In this document: positions 41,599 to 49,391 of the stretch, piece after piece | How the letters are laid out: every line of letters starts with the position of its first letter | How positions within the stretch are numbered: position 1 is the stretch's first letter | Assembly (NCBI RefSeq): GCF_000717915.1 | Contig: NZ_JOCX01000019.1 | Location: forward strand, 44,739-108,738 | Direction: 5' to 3' | DNA from: Streptomyces sp. NRRL S-244 | GTDB lineage: Bacteria; Actinomycetota; Actinomycetes; Streptomycetales; Streptomycetaceae | Length of the DNA: 64,000 nt | Notes under the pieces: model-generated | Told to the model about the DNA's origin: nothing | Seen by the model: only the letters and a program-made list of their open reading frames with translations | Database searches by the model: none | Position numbers and translations under genes: made by a program

Positions 41599-42462
41599 TC
41601 AGGCCTTGCCGAAGGCGTCCGCGGGGAAGGCGCCGGCGGTGACGGCCTTGACGACGAGTCCGCCGCCCAGCTCGGCCAGCCGGGCCAGGCCTTCGGCGCC
41701 GAGGTGCTCGTACGGGGCCGCGTCGAGGCGGTCGGTGTCGGCTTCGAGGCGCTCGCGTACGGCCGCGCCCTCCTCGGTGAGCTCGCCGTCGGCGTCGAGG
41801 AGCCCGCGCTCGCGCAGCCGGTCGGCGGCGGCGTCGAGGTCGGACTGCTCCCAGCCGCGGATGGCCTTGATCCACTTCGGGGTCATGCCACGGCCGGTGG
41901 CGGTGTGGCTGACCAGGGCCTCCAGCGGGTCGAGTCCGGCGAGCAGCAGGGCGGCGAGGTGGCCGTCGCCGCGGTGTTCGCGCAGCAGGGTGGTGGCGTA
42001 CCAGAGGCGCAGGTGCGGCTCCTCGGGTACGGGGAGGTCGGCGTGGGCCGCGTAGAGGGGCCGGGCGTGCCGGGTGCAGCCCTCGGTGGCGCGCAGGGCG
42101 AGGTCGGCGGTCTCGGCGAGCTCGGGGGATTCGATCGCCTCCGTGCCGAGCAGCCGGCGCAGGGTGCTGTCGGCGGCGCGCAGCCGGGCGTCCAGGGCCT
42201 GTTCGGGGGTGATGGTGTCCCAGACGGCGGGCAGGTGCCGGGCGACGAAGTCGTGGCGGTAGTTGTAGAAGGTGGCGGTGACCGTGCCGGGCCCGACGGC
42301 GCCCATGGCGGCGGACCGGGAGGCGAGGTTCACGGCGGGCCGCTCGGTGACCCCGAGGGCGGCGAACTCCTTGCCCAGGTCGGGAGAGAAGTAGATGGTC
42401 GCGTGCAGCGGGTTGATCGCAGCATGCCAACAGTGACGGGCGGCGCGCGGAGGAATCGTCAT
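41599..42462 (-). CDS. SCO6745 family protein
   Basis: 287-residue protein recognised as the SCO6745 type, common in Streptomyces and of unknown biochemical function. Visible patterns are HATIYFSPDLGKEFAALGV near the N-terminus, TFYNYRHDFVARHLPAVW and the C-terminal LTEEGAAVRERLEADTDRL, which looks like a winged-helix segment. No signal peptide or membrane segment. It stands alone, 104 bases upstream of tex. Confidence 0.8.
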   Translation of the reverse strand: MTIPPRAARHCWHAAINPLHATIYFSPDLGKEFAALGVTERPAVNLASRSAAMGAVGPGTVTATFYNYRHDFVARHLPAVWDTITPEQALDARLRAADSTLRRLLGTEAIESPELAETADLALRATEGCTRHARPLYAAHADLPVPEEPHLRLWYATTLLREHRGDGHLAALLLAGLDPLEALVSHTATGRGMTPKWIKAIRGWEQSDLDAAADRLRERGLLDADGELTEEGAAVRERLEADTDRLDAAPYEHLGAEGLARLAELGGGLVVKAVTAGAFPADAFGKA

Positions 42463-42557
42463 GCCCGCCAGATTACCGACCGCTCAGTATGTCGGGTAGA
42501 CCAAGTCCCGGCCGCCATGCATATGATCGAGCCGAAAACCAACGGGGAGGCGTGAAC

Positions 42558-43037
42558 ATGTCAGGAGACAGCGGCCAGGCGGCGGACCTTCAGGTCGGCA
42601 TGCGCTTGAACCACGTGCCGGTCGAACCGAGCGGACCGACGGCTCCGGCCGGACCGGCGGGACCGGCCGCCCCGGGCAACCCGAAGGGCCCGATAGGCCC
42701 GTTCGTGCCGGGCGGCTCCGGGGACTTCGCTTCGACGCCGGCGCAGAAGAAGGCCGCGGCGAACACGATCGAGACCGAGCTGGAGCCCAACACCAAGAAG
42801 GCGGCGGAGTACGCGGACGCCGACACCGGAACCGCCCAGAAGGGCTTCGACGGCTGGGAGACGGCCGCCGGCCTGAAGAAGGTGGCGGACACCTGGGACC
42901 AGCAGGTGAAGACCCTGATGGGCCGTCTGGCGGCGGAGAAGACCAGCCTGCGCGGCGCGTCGGGCCTCTTCACCGGCAACGACACCGGCATCGGCAACCA
43001 GTTCCTGGCGACCAACTCGAAGCTGAACGGCCTGTAG
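42558..43037 (+). CDS. Small type VII secretion-like protein with Gly-Pro-rich N-terminus
   Basis: 159-residue protein without a signal peptide. Residues 20-60 are Pro/Gly-rich with collagen-like GPxAPxGP triplets, and the C-terminal 100 residues are helical with KGFDGWETAAGLKKVADTWDQQV and GNDTGIGNQF. The helical half recalls proteins found with WXG100/type VII genes in Streptomyces, but no ESX component is nearby. GGAGG lies seven bases upstream of the ATG. Function unknown; secretion through a type VII route is a hypothesis. Confidence 0.7.
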   Translation: MSGDSGQAADLQVGMRLNHVPVEPSGPTAPAGPAGPAAPGNPKGPIGPFVPGGSGDFASTPAQKKAAANTIETELEPNTKKAAEYADADTGTAQKGFDGWETAAGLKKVADTWDQQVKTLMGRLAAEKTSLRGASGLFTGNDTGIGNQFLATNSKLNGL

Positions 43038-43279
43038 GGGGCGTCCGGCATCCGGTTTCCGGCCTTCTTCCGCGGTCCCCACGGCGGAGGAAGGCCGTTC
43101 GCGTACCCGAACGCGGCTCTTCGGGGCGGTGGGCCACCGGTCCGGCCCCCGGCCTGTGACGGCCGAATGGCGATCGTGTGACACCGGCGGCCATGGACAT
43201 GACGTAGGGGGGCGGGCGTGAATACGGTCGGACGACAAGCCGTTGAACAGAACTGTCTCCCTACCGCTTGGAGCTCTTC

Positions 43280-44785
43280 GTGCACCGCAAAGTCATCGCC
43301 CCCAGCGTGCTCGCCGCCTCCCTCCTGCTGGTGATCCCGGCCTCGGCGGCGAGTTCGGTCCAAGGGGCCCCGGGTATCGGCGATCCCTACTACCCGGCCA
43401 GCGGCAACAGCGGATACGACGTGTCCCACTACGACCTGCGCCTGCAGTACCAGCCGAAGACGGACCTGCTGGAGGGCACCGCCACCCTCCTGACCACCGC
43501 CAAGCAGGACCTCTCCCGCTTCAACCTGGACTTCGGCCTGAAGGTCGGCGAGATCCGGGTCAACGGCGCCAAGGCGAAGTTCACCACCTCCGGGGAGCAC
43601 GAGCTGGAGGTGACCCCCGCCCAGCCGCTGAAGAAGGACACCCCGGCGACGGTCGTCGTCAAGTACGCCGGAAAGCCCTCGGAGTTCAAGATCGACGGCT
43701 GGTCGGCCTGGCAGCGCACCCCGGACGGCGGCGTCGCCGCGCAGGAGCCCGACTCGGCCGTCTGGTGGTTCCCGAGCAACGACCACCCGCTCGACAAGGC
43801 CACCTTCGACGTCTCGGTCAACGTCCCCGACGGCACCCAGGCCATCAGCAACGGCGTGCTCCAGTCGCAGAGTTCCCGGCTCGGCTGGACCCGGTACAAC
43901 TGGCGCTCGAACAAGCCGCAGGCCACGTACCTCGCCACCCTCGCCATCGGCAAGTTCGACGTCACCACCGACAAGACGGCGAGCGGTCTGCCGATCCTCA
44001 ACGCCTACAGCAAGGACCTCGGCGACAACGCGGGCGCGGCGCGCGCGAGCGTGGAGCGGACCGGCGAGGTCGCCGAATGGCTGGAGGGGATCTTCGGGCC
44101 GTACCCCTTCAACGCCCTGGGGGGGTACGTGCCCAACGTGCCCTCGAGCTTCGCGCTGGAGACGCAGACCCGGCCGTTCTACAGCCCGAAGCAGTTCGCG
44201 AGCGGCGCGAACATCCAGGTGGTCGTGCACGAGCTGGCCCACCAGTGGTACGGGGACAGCGTCTCCGTCGACGGCTGGAAGGACATCTGGATCAACGAGG
44301 GCTTCGCCCGCTACAGCCAGTGGCTGTGGTCGGAGAAGGAGGGCGAGGGCACCGCGCAGGAGCTCGCCGACTGGGCGTACGGGCAGCGCCCGGCGGACGA
44401 CCCGTTCTGGCAGGTCAAGCCGGGTGACCCGGGCCCGGACAACCAGTTCCACGGGGCCGTGTACGACCGCGGCGCGATCGCCCTGCAGGCGCTGCGCAAC
44501 GAGGTCGGCGACGAGAAGTTCTTCAAGATCCTCAAGGGCTGGCCGACCGAGCGGGCCTACGGGAACGCCAAGGTCGGGGACTTCGTCCGGTACGCGGAGA
44601 AGGTCTCGAACAAGCCGCTGGCGCAGCTGTTCGAGACCTGGCTGTACACCCCGGGCAAGCCGGCCTTCGCCCCGCCGGCCGCCGCGGCCCCGACCGCCCG
44701 GTCCCTCAAGGCCCCCGCCGCGAAGCCGGTGGAGCCGAAGTCCTGGAAGAAGATCGCCGAGACGAACACGATCCACGAGCACTGA
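43280..44785 (+). CDS. Secreted M1 family metallopeptidase
   Basis: 501-residue zinc aminopeptidase-like protein. A signal peptide (residues 1-25, VLAASLLLVIPASAAS) precedes an N-terminal beta domain. The thermolysin-like domain carries HELAHQWYGDSV (HExxH) and the third ligand in WINEGFARYSQW. The exopeptidase GxMEN motif is replaced by PSSFALETQT, where the glutamate remains. The GTG is chosen because GGAG lies six bases upstream; a TTG four codons earlier overlaps that site. The short C-terminal domain suggests a compact exported form. Confidence 0.92.
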   Translation: MHRKVIAPSVLAASLLLVIPASAASSVQGAPGIGDPYYPASGNSGYDVSHYDLRLQYQPKTDLLEGTATLLTTAKQDLSRFNLDFGLKVGEIRVNGAKAKFTTSGEHELEVTPAQPLKKDTPATVVVKYAGKPSEFKIDGWSAWQRTPDGGVAAQEPDSAVWWFPSNDHPLDKATFDVSVNVPDGTQAISNGVLQSQSSRLGWTRYNWRSNKPQATYLATLAIGKFDVTTDKTASGLPILNAYSKDLGDNAGAARASVERTGEVAEWLEGIFGPYPFNALGGYVPNVPSSFALETQTRPFYSPKQFASGANIQVVVHELAHQWYGDSVSVDGWKDIWINEGFARYSQWLWSEKEGEGTAQELADWAYGQRPADDPFWQVKPGDPGPDNQFHGAVYDRGAIALQALRNEVGDEKFFKILKGWPTERAYGNAKVGDFVRYAEKVSNKPLAQLFETWLYTPGKPAFAPPAAAAPTARSLKAPAAKPVEPKSWKKIAETNTIHEH

Positions 44786-44823
44786 GTCGCGTAGCGCGTA
44801 GCCGTAGCGCGTACGAGGCTCCG

Positions 44824-44855
44824 CGCGCCGGCGCCCCTCAGGGGGTGCCGGCGCG
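44824..44855. terminator. Hairpin between convergent M1 peptidase and DUF2236 genes
   Basis: A 14-bp stem (CGCGCCGGCGCCCC with one G-U pair) and four-base loop. It overlaps the last codons of the DUF2236 gene on the minus strand and lies 38 bases after the M1 peptidase stop, so it can serve both directions. Confidence 0.75.
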
Positions 44856-45731
44856 CCACCGCGCCCGGGCCGCGCGCGCGATGGGCAGGTACCGCAGGCG
44901 CTCCGGCAGCAGCGGTACGAGGAGCCGTACGGCCGTGCTGAGCCGCCGGAGCCTGCGCTCCTGGGCCGGGCTCCACTCCAGCCCGATCGCGGCGCGGGCC
45001 TCGGGCGGCATGTACCCGACGGTGACGAAGGCCCGGAAGCGCAGGAACGCCGCCCGCAGCACCGGCCAGGTGAGCCGCAGCAGCAGCCGCACCGGCAGGG
45101 AGCCACCCTCGGGCCGTGGCAGCGGCACGTCGGTGGCGATCAGCTCGCGGGCGACCTTGGTCGGCTCGATCTCCTCGGCCAGCATCCGGCGGTAGTAGAC
45201 CCAGTACTCCTCGATGCTCTGGGGCATGTCCCGGTCGCGTATGCCGAGGATCCGGCCCACCTGGAGCCACTCCCGGTACAGCTGCCGCTCCTGCGCGGGG
45301 GTGAAGCGGCGCAGCAGGTACCGCCCGGCGTAGAGGTAGATCGGGAAGCCGGTGGCGTGCACCCAGGAGTAGCAGGCGGGGTCGAGGGAGTGGTAGCGCC
45401 GCCCCCGGGTGTCGATGCCCTGGATCTCCTTGTGCAGGCGGCGCACCCGGCGGCCCTCCTCGGCGGCCTCCGCCCCGCCGTACACCCACAGCTGGACGGA
45501 GCGCAGGGAGCGCTCGCCGCGCCCCCAGGGGTCGGTGCGGAAGACCGAGTGCTCGTCGACCCCGGCGCCGATCGCGGGGTGGGCGACCTGCATGGTGAAG
45601 GCGGCGGGCAGCATCAGCAGGGCCCGGATGTCGCCGGAGATGGTCCAGAGCACCCCGCCGGGGGCCGGCGGCTCGGGATCGGGGCGGCGCGCGGCCGTCG
45701 GTCCGGGTGCGGGGAGCTCTGTTTCGTTCAT
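44838..45731 (-). CDS. DUF2236/MpaB-type oxygenase family protein
   Basis: 297-residue helical protein of the MpaB/latex-clearing-protein-like (DUF2236) family, which binds haem in studied members. Typical are LLMLPAAFTMQVAHPAIGAGVDEHS, RRVRRLHKEIQG and CYSWVHATGFPIYLYAGRYLL. Conserved His residues in AHP and HKE are candidates for haem or metal contact. No signal peptide. The ribosome site is weak. It is divergent from the sphingomyelinase-like gene; substrate not predictable. Confidence 0.87.
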   Translation of the reverse strand: MNETELPAPGPTAARRPDPEPPAPGGVLWTISGDIRALLMLPAAFTMQVAHPAIGAGVDEHSVFRTDPWGRGERSLRSVQLWVYGGAEAAEEGRRVRRLHKEIQGIDTRGRRYHSLDPACYSWVHATGFPIYLYAGRYLLRRFTPAQERQLYREWLQVGRILGIRDRDMPQSIEEYWVYYRRMLAEEIEPTKVARELIATDVPLPRPEGGSLPVRLLLRLTWPVLRAAFLRFRAFVTVGYMPPEARAAIGLEWSPAQERRLRRLSTAVRLLVPLLPERLRYLPIARAARARWRAGTP

Positions 45732-45860
45732 GGTTCCAGTATGCGAGTGCCAGACGTCCGCTCCCGGACAGAAAGTCTTGTCACGGGTGTTACCCAGAGG
45801 TAACCGCGGCTGCTTGGATGACGGAGTCGATCTCCCCCCTGCAGGAATGATGGAGACCTC

Positions 45861-46850
45861 ATGCTGCACACCAAGCTCAGCCGCAACCGTGCCGCCGCCA
45901 CGGCCGTTGCGGCGATCGCCGTCGGCGCACTGGCCGCCACCGGTGCGCCGGCCGCCTCGGCCGCGGAGAGCGCCGCTGCCCCGCGGCTCAGCGTCCTCAC
46001 GTACAACACGTTCCTGATGAGCAAGAACCTCTACCCCAACTGGGGCCAGGACCACCGGGCTTCGGAGATCCCCAAGGCGTCCTTCTTCCAGGGCCACGAC
46101 GTGGTCGTGCTCCAGGAGGCCTTCGACAACGGCGCCTCGGACGCGCTGAAGTCCAACGCCTCGGCGCAGTACCCGTACCAGACCCCGATCGTCGGCCGCA
46201 GCAAGAGCGGCTGGGACGCCACGGGCGGCGCGTACTCCTCGACCACCCCCGAGGACGGCGGCGTCACGATCCTCAGCAAGTGGCCGATCGTCCGCAAGGA
46301 GCAGGTCGTCTACAAGGACGCCTGCGGCGCCGACTGGTGGTCCAACAAGGGCTTCGCGTACGTCGTGCTGAACGTGAACGGCACCAAGGTCCACGTGGTC
46401 GGCACCCACGCCCAGTCCACCGACCCGGGCTGTGGCTCCGGCGAGGCGGCTGCCATGCGCGCCCTCCAGTTCAAGGCGATAGACGCCTTCCTGGACGGCA
46501 AGAACATCCCGGCGAACGAGCAGGTCATCGTGACCGGCGACATGAACGTCGACTCCCGCTCCCCCGAGTTCGCGTCCATGCTGGCCAACGCCGACCTGGC
46601 GAACTCCGACTCGCGCACGGGCCACCCGTACTCGTTCGACACGGCGCTGAACTCCATCGCGAACTACCGCTACCCGACGGACCCGCGCGAGGACCTGGAC
46701 TACGTCCTCTACCGCAAGGGCAACGCCCGCCCGGCGGGCTGGGAGAACAACGTGGTCAAGGAGGAGTCGGCGCCCTGGACGGTCTCCAGCTGGGGCACCT
46801 CGTACACGTACACCAACCTCTCCGACCACTACCCCCTGATCGGCCGCTAG
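45861..46850 (+). CDS. Secreted sphingomyelinase-like phosphodiesterase (EEP fold)
   Basis: 329-residue exported protein of the endonuclease/exonuclease/phosphatase superfamily, closest in pattern to bacterial neutral sphingomyelinases. A signal peptide ends near AASAAES (residue 35). Metal and catalytic residues appear in LSVLTYNTFL, VVLQEAFDN, VVGTHAQ, VTGDMNVD and the final LSDHYPL. The two cysteine segments KDACGADWW and DPGCGSG fit the sphingomyelinase group. GGAG lies five bases before the ATG. Substrate could be sphingomyelin or another phospholipid. Confidence 0.9.
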   Translation: MLHTKLSRNRAAATAVAAIAVGALAATGAPAASAAESAAAPRLSVLTYNTFLMSKNLYPNWGQDHRASEIPKASFFQGHDVVVLQEAFDNGASDALKSNASAQYPYQTPIVGRSKSGWDATGGAYSSTTPEDGGVTILSKWPIVRKEQVVYKDACGADWWSNKGFAYVVLNVNGTKVHVVGTHAQSTDPGCGSGEAAAMRALQFKAIDAFLDGKNIPANEQVIVTGDMNVDSRSPEFASMLANADLANSDSRTGHPYSFDTALNSIANYRYPTDPREDLDYVLYRKGNARPAGWENNVVKEESAPWTVSSWGTSYTYTNLSDHYPLIGR

Positions 46851-46858
46851 TCCGCACT

Positions 46859-46890
46859 CCCCGGGTGCCGCCGTACGACGGCACCCGGGG
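46859..46890 (+). terminator. Terminator of the sphingomyelinase-like gene
   Basis: A perfect 12-bp stem CCCCGGGTGCCG/CGGCACCCGGGG with an eight-base loop starts eight bases after the stop codon. Confidence 0.85.
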
Positions 46891-46894
46891 CCGT

Positions 46895-46993
46895 GCCCGC
46901 GAGTCGCACGTCTCCCTCGCCATGGTGAAGAACATCGAGCGCGGCGTACGTGAAGGCCTTCTCGCTGCGCGTCTTGCCGACTCCCAGTCAGCG
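46895..46993 (+). pseudogene. Possible remnant of an XRE-type helix-turn-helix gene
   Basis: One frame reads RESHVSLAMVKNIERGVREG and continues LLAARLADSQSA, which resembles the recognition-helix part of XRE regulators (V-x-L-x-x-V-K-x-I-E-R-G, then LxxLAxA). It has no start codon upstream outside the terminator and loses coding character downstream. It looks like a fragment left by deletion; it could also be chance. Confidence 0.3.
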
Positions 46994-47317
46994 CGCGCAA
47001 GAGCGCCGCACCCAGGGAGCGTCACCCGGGGGGGTCCGTAACTCGCTGCAAATGATGGGCAATTCATGCGCGGGAGCGCCGGTCAGGCCGATGGCGAGTT
47101 GCTGGGAGGGGCTTGCCGAGGGAATATATCGGGAGAGGAGCGAAGTCGACGGCCGCACCTCGGAGGCCGGGATCGTCACAGCACGGAACTCGACGGTGCT
47201 CACGAGCTGACGGGCGCCGGGCGCCTCGGCTGTCAACCGCAGCATCCCCCTTGCGCATCTTCCTCACACGCCACGTCCCATTTCTACGTGCTGCGGGAGA
47301 GGAACTGGGAGAGTTTG

Positions 47318-47555
47318 ATGACGAACATCAAATTTGAGACTGGCTGTCGAGATGGGGACCAGGGAATTCGACGCCCTTGGAAATCCTGGCGGTTTTCTCA
47401 ACTTCGGGCACGTCGTTCAAAATCCACCGCCCGCAGAGGAGGACGTCTGGAAAATCACCATCTTCGATGACTACCTTTTCGGCACCCTCTTCCGGAGTCA
47501 TGTCCCGGGCCACGAAGGAAAATTCGAACTGCACTTCGCCTTGCCGAGCCCGTGA
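47318..47555 (+). pseudogene. Possible small frameshifted gene in a lower-GC patch
   Basis: An ATG with a strong GGGAGAG ribosome site opens MTNIKFETG, but that frame soon becomes Arg-rich and ends at 47470. The frame shifted by one base continues as protein-like sequence (DALGNPGGFLNFGHVV, then KITIFDDYLFGTLF) to a stop at 47555. A 68-codon minus-strand frame over the same bases also looks plausible. Third-position GC is only about 60-70%, below that expected for the genus. The whole 46891-47683 stretch (about 790 bases) holds nothing else identifiable. Confidence 0.3.
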
Positions 47556-47683
47556 TTCCGACTGTGGCGGTTAGAATTCTTGCCTGACCAAGGCACAGTT
47601 ACCGTGCAGCAAGGCGAAGTGTGGGACCTGGAGGACATGGACCGACAAAGTTCTTCCCTGACGTCAGAATCCGAGGAAAGGCC

Positions 47684-49336
47684 CTAGTCGGCCTGCGCGC
47701 GTTGCCATTCCGTCGCGTACTCCTGGAAGATCTCCCTCAAGTGGTGGCCGACCTTGAGGTAGTCCAGGTCGTCGAGGTTGGCCAGGGAGACCCGGACCGA
47801 CCACTGCGGGCCGTCGAAGCCGCCGCCGTTCAGCAGTACCACCGAGGTCTGTTCCGCGAGGCGGAGCAGGGGGTCGACGGGCTCGTAGTTCTTCTCCAGG
47901 AACTCCGCGAACTCCTTGCCGTGGACCCGTTCCGCCTCGGCCAGCAGGTCGAGTTCCACGTAGTAGCCGGCCCGCCGGTCGTCGTCGGAGATCTTCATCT
48001 GCGCGCCCTCCAGCAGGAGGTCGAGGCGCCGGCGGACGATCCCGCGGATGCGCTCCTTGTACGCCTGGCCCTCCTCCAGCAGGTCGAACAGCGAGAAGAG
48101 CACCATCAGCGCCTGCTGCGGCGGGGAGAGCCCCGCCGTGTGGTTGAGCGCCACCGAGCGGGAGTCCGCGACCATCCGGTCGATGAACCGGATCCGCGCC
48201 GGTTCCAGGCAGAGCGAGCCGTACCGCCGGGCGAGCCGCTCCTTCTCCTCCCCCGGGAGCTCCGCGATCATCTCGTCGACGACGTTGTCGTCGTGCAGGC
48301 CGATGACGCCGAGCCGCCAGCCGGTCGCCCCGTAGTGCTTGGAGTACGAGTACACCAGCAGCGTGTTGCGGGGCAGTTCGGCGGCGAGCGAGCGGAAGCC
48401 GGGCACGAACGTGCCGTACACGTCGTCGGTGACGATCAGCAGGCGCTGGTTGGCGGTGGTCACGATCTCCTTGATCTGCCCCGCCACCCGGTCGCTCAGC
48501 GCGAGCGAGGGCGGGTTGCTCGGATTGACCAGGCAGACCAGTTTGACCTCCGGGTCGGCCAGCTTGGCGACCTCCTCCGGCGGGTAGCGCCACTGGCGCA
48601 CGCCGGTCTCGGCGAACAGGCTCGCGCTGACCTCGACCACCTCGAACTCGAAGGTGTCGAGCCCGGGGATCTCGACGTACGGGGCGAACACCGGGGTCAT
48701 CAGGGCGATCTTGTCGCCCTTGTGGAGGATCCCGTTCTGGACGAGCGAGTCGAAGACGTAGCACATCGCGGCCGTGCCGCCCTCGGTGGCGAACAGCGAC
48801 AGGCGGTCCACGGCCGGCCGTTCGCCGAAGATCTCGAAGTCGACGTAGCCCCGGACGATCTGCTCGGCGTGCACCAGCATCCGGTCCGGCACGGGGTAGT
48901 TGTCGCCGATCACGGCGTCGGCCAGCTCGTGCACGAGGGCGTCCTCGTCGAACCCCCACCGCGACAGGGCGTACGCGACGCACGCGGAGAGCAGCTCGGT
49001 GCCGGGCAGCTGCGGGTGGCGGCGGATCCACGCGTCGAACCGCTTCCCGATCCCGCGGCGCTCCGGCATCCCGCCGAGGTGGTCGGCGGTCCACACGCGG
49101 CGGGACTCGTCGAGGGCGAAGTAGCCGAGGGCGTGGAAGGCCTCGCGGGGGCCGGTGGCGATCCAGTTGGGGTTGCCGCGGCCCGCGTTCAGCATGGCGC
49201 GGGCGGTGGTGTCCTTCTGGCCCGGCCGGTCGGCCTGGGCCGCCTGGGCGAGCTGGATGAACCTGTCCTTCAGCTCGAACGGGCTGAGCCGTGCGAGGGA
49301 CTGGATCTCCTCGCGGCTGAAACGGGTCTCCGGCAT
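47684..49336 (-). CDS. asdA: Bifunctional aspartate aminotransferase / aspartate 4-decarboxylase
   Basis: 550-residue PLP enzyme of the AsdA type, which removes the beta-carboxyl of aspartate to give alanine and CO2 and also transaminates. The PLP lysine is in YSYSKHYGATGWRLG, the cofactor Asp/Tyr region in IVTDDVYGTFVP and the substrate carboxylate Asn in CLVNPSNPPS. The extra N-terminal 100 residues and the insertions versus ordinary aminotransferases match the roughly 530-550-residue decarboxylase length. It forms its own unit, upstream of a degenerate patch. Confidence 0.93.
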   Translation of the reverse strand: MPETRFSREEIQSLARLSPFELKDRFIQLAQAAQADRPGQKDTTARAMLNAGRGNPNWIATGPREAFHALGYFALDESRRVWTADHLGGMPERRGIGKRFDAWIRRHPQLPGTELLSACVAYALSRWGFDEDALVHELADAVIGDNYPVPDRMLVHAEQIVRGYVDFEIFGERPAVDRLSLFATEGGTAAMCYVFDSLVQNGILHKGDKIALMTPVFAPYVEIPGLDTFEFEVVEVSASLFAETGVRQWRYPPEEVAKLADPEVKLVCLVNPSNPPSLALSDRVAGQIKEIVTTANQRLLIVTDDVYGTFVPGFRSLAAELPRNTLLVYSYSKHYGATGWRLGVIGLHDDNVVDEMIAELPGEEKERLARRYGSLCLEPARIRFIDRMVADSRSVALNHTAGLSPPQQALMVLFSLFDLLEEGQAYKERIRGIVRRRLDLLLEGAQMKISDDDRRAGYYVELDLLAEAERVHGKEFAEFLEKNYEPVDPLLRLAEQTSVVLLNGGGFDGPQWSVRVSLANLDDLDYLKVGHHLREIFQEYATEWQRAQAD

Positions 49337-49391
49337 CTTCCCAGCCTCGTCCGGCGGGCGCCCGCGCGCCCACCGGACGGGGCCATCCGGG

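Noticed and set aside
47328..47534. 68-codon minus-strand frame with protein-like sequence
   Set aside because: Kept only as an alternative: third-position GC is lower than for the plus frame and the ribosome site is weak.
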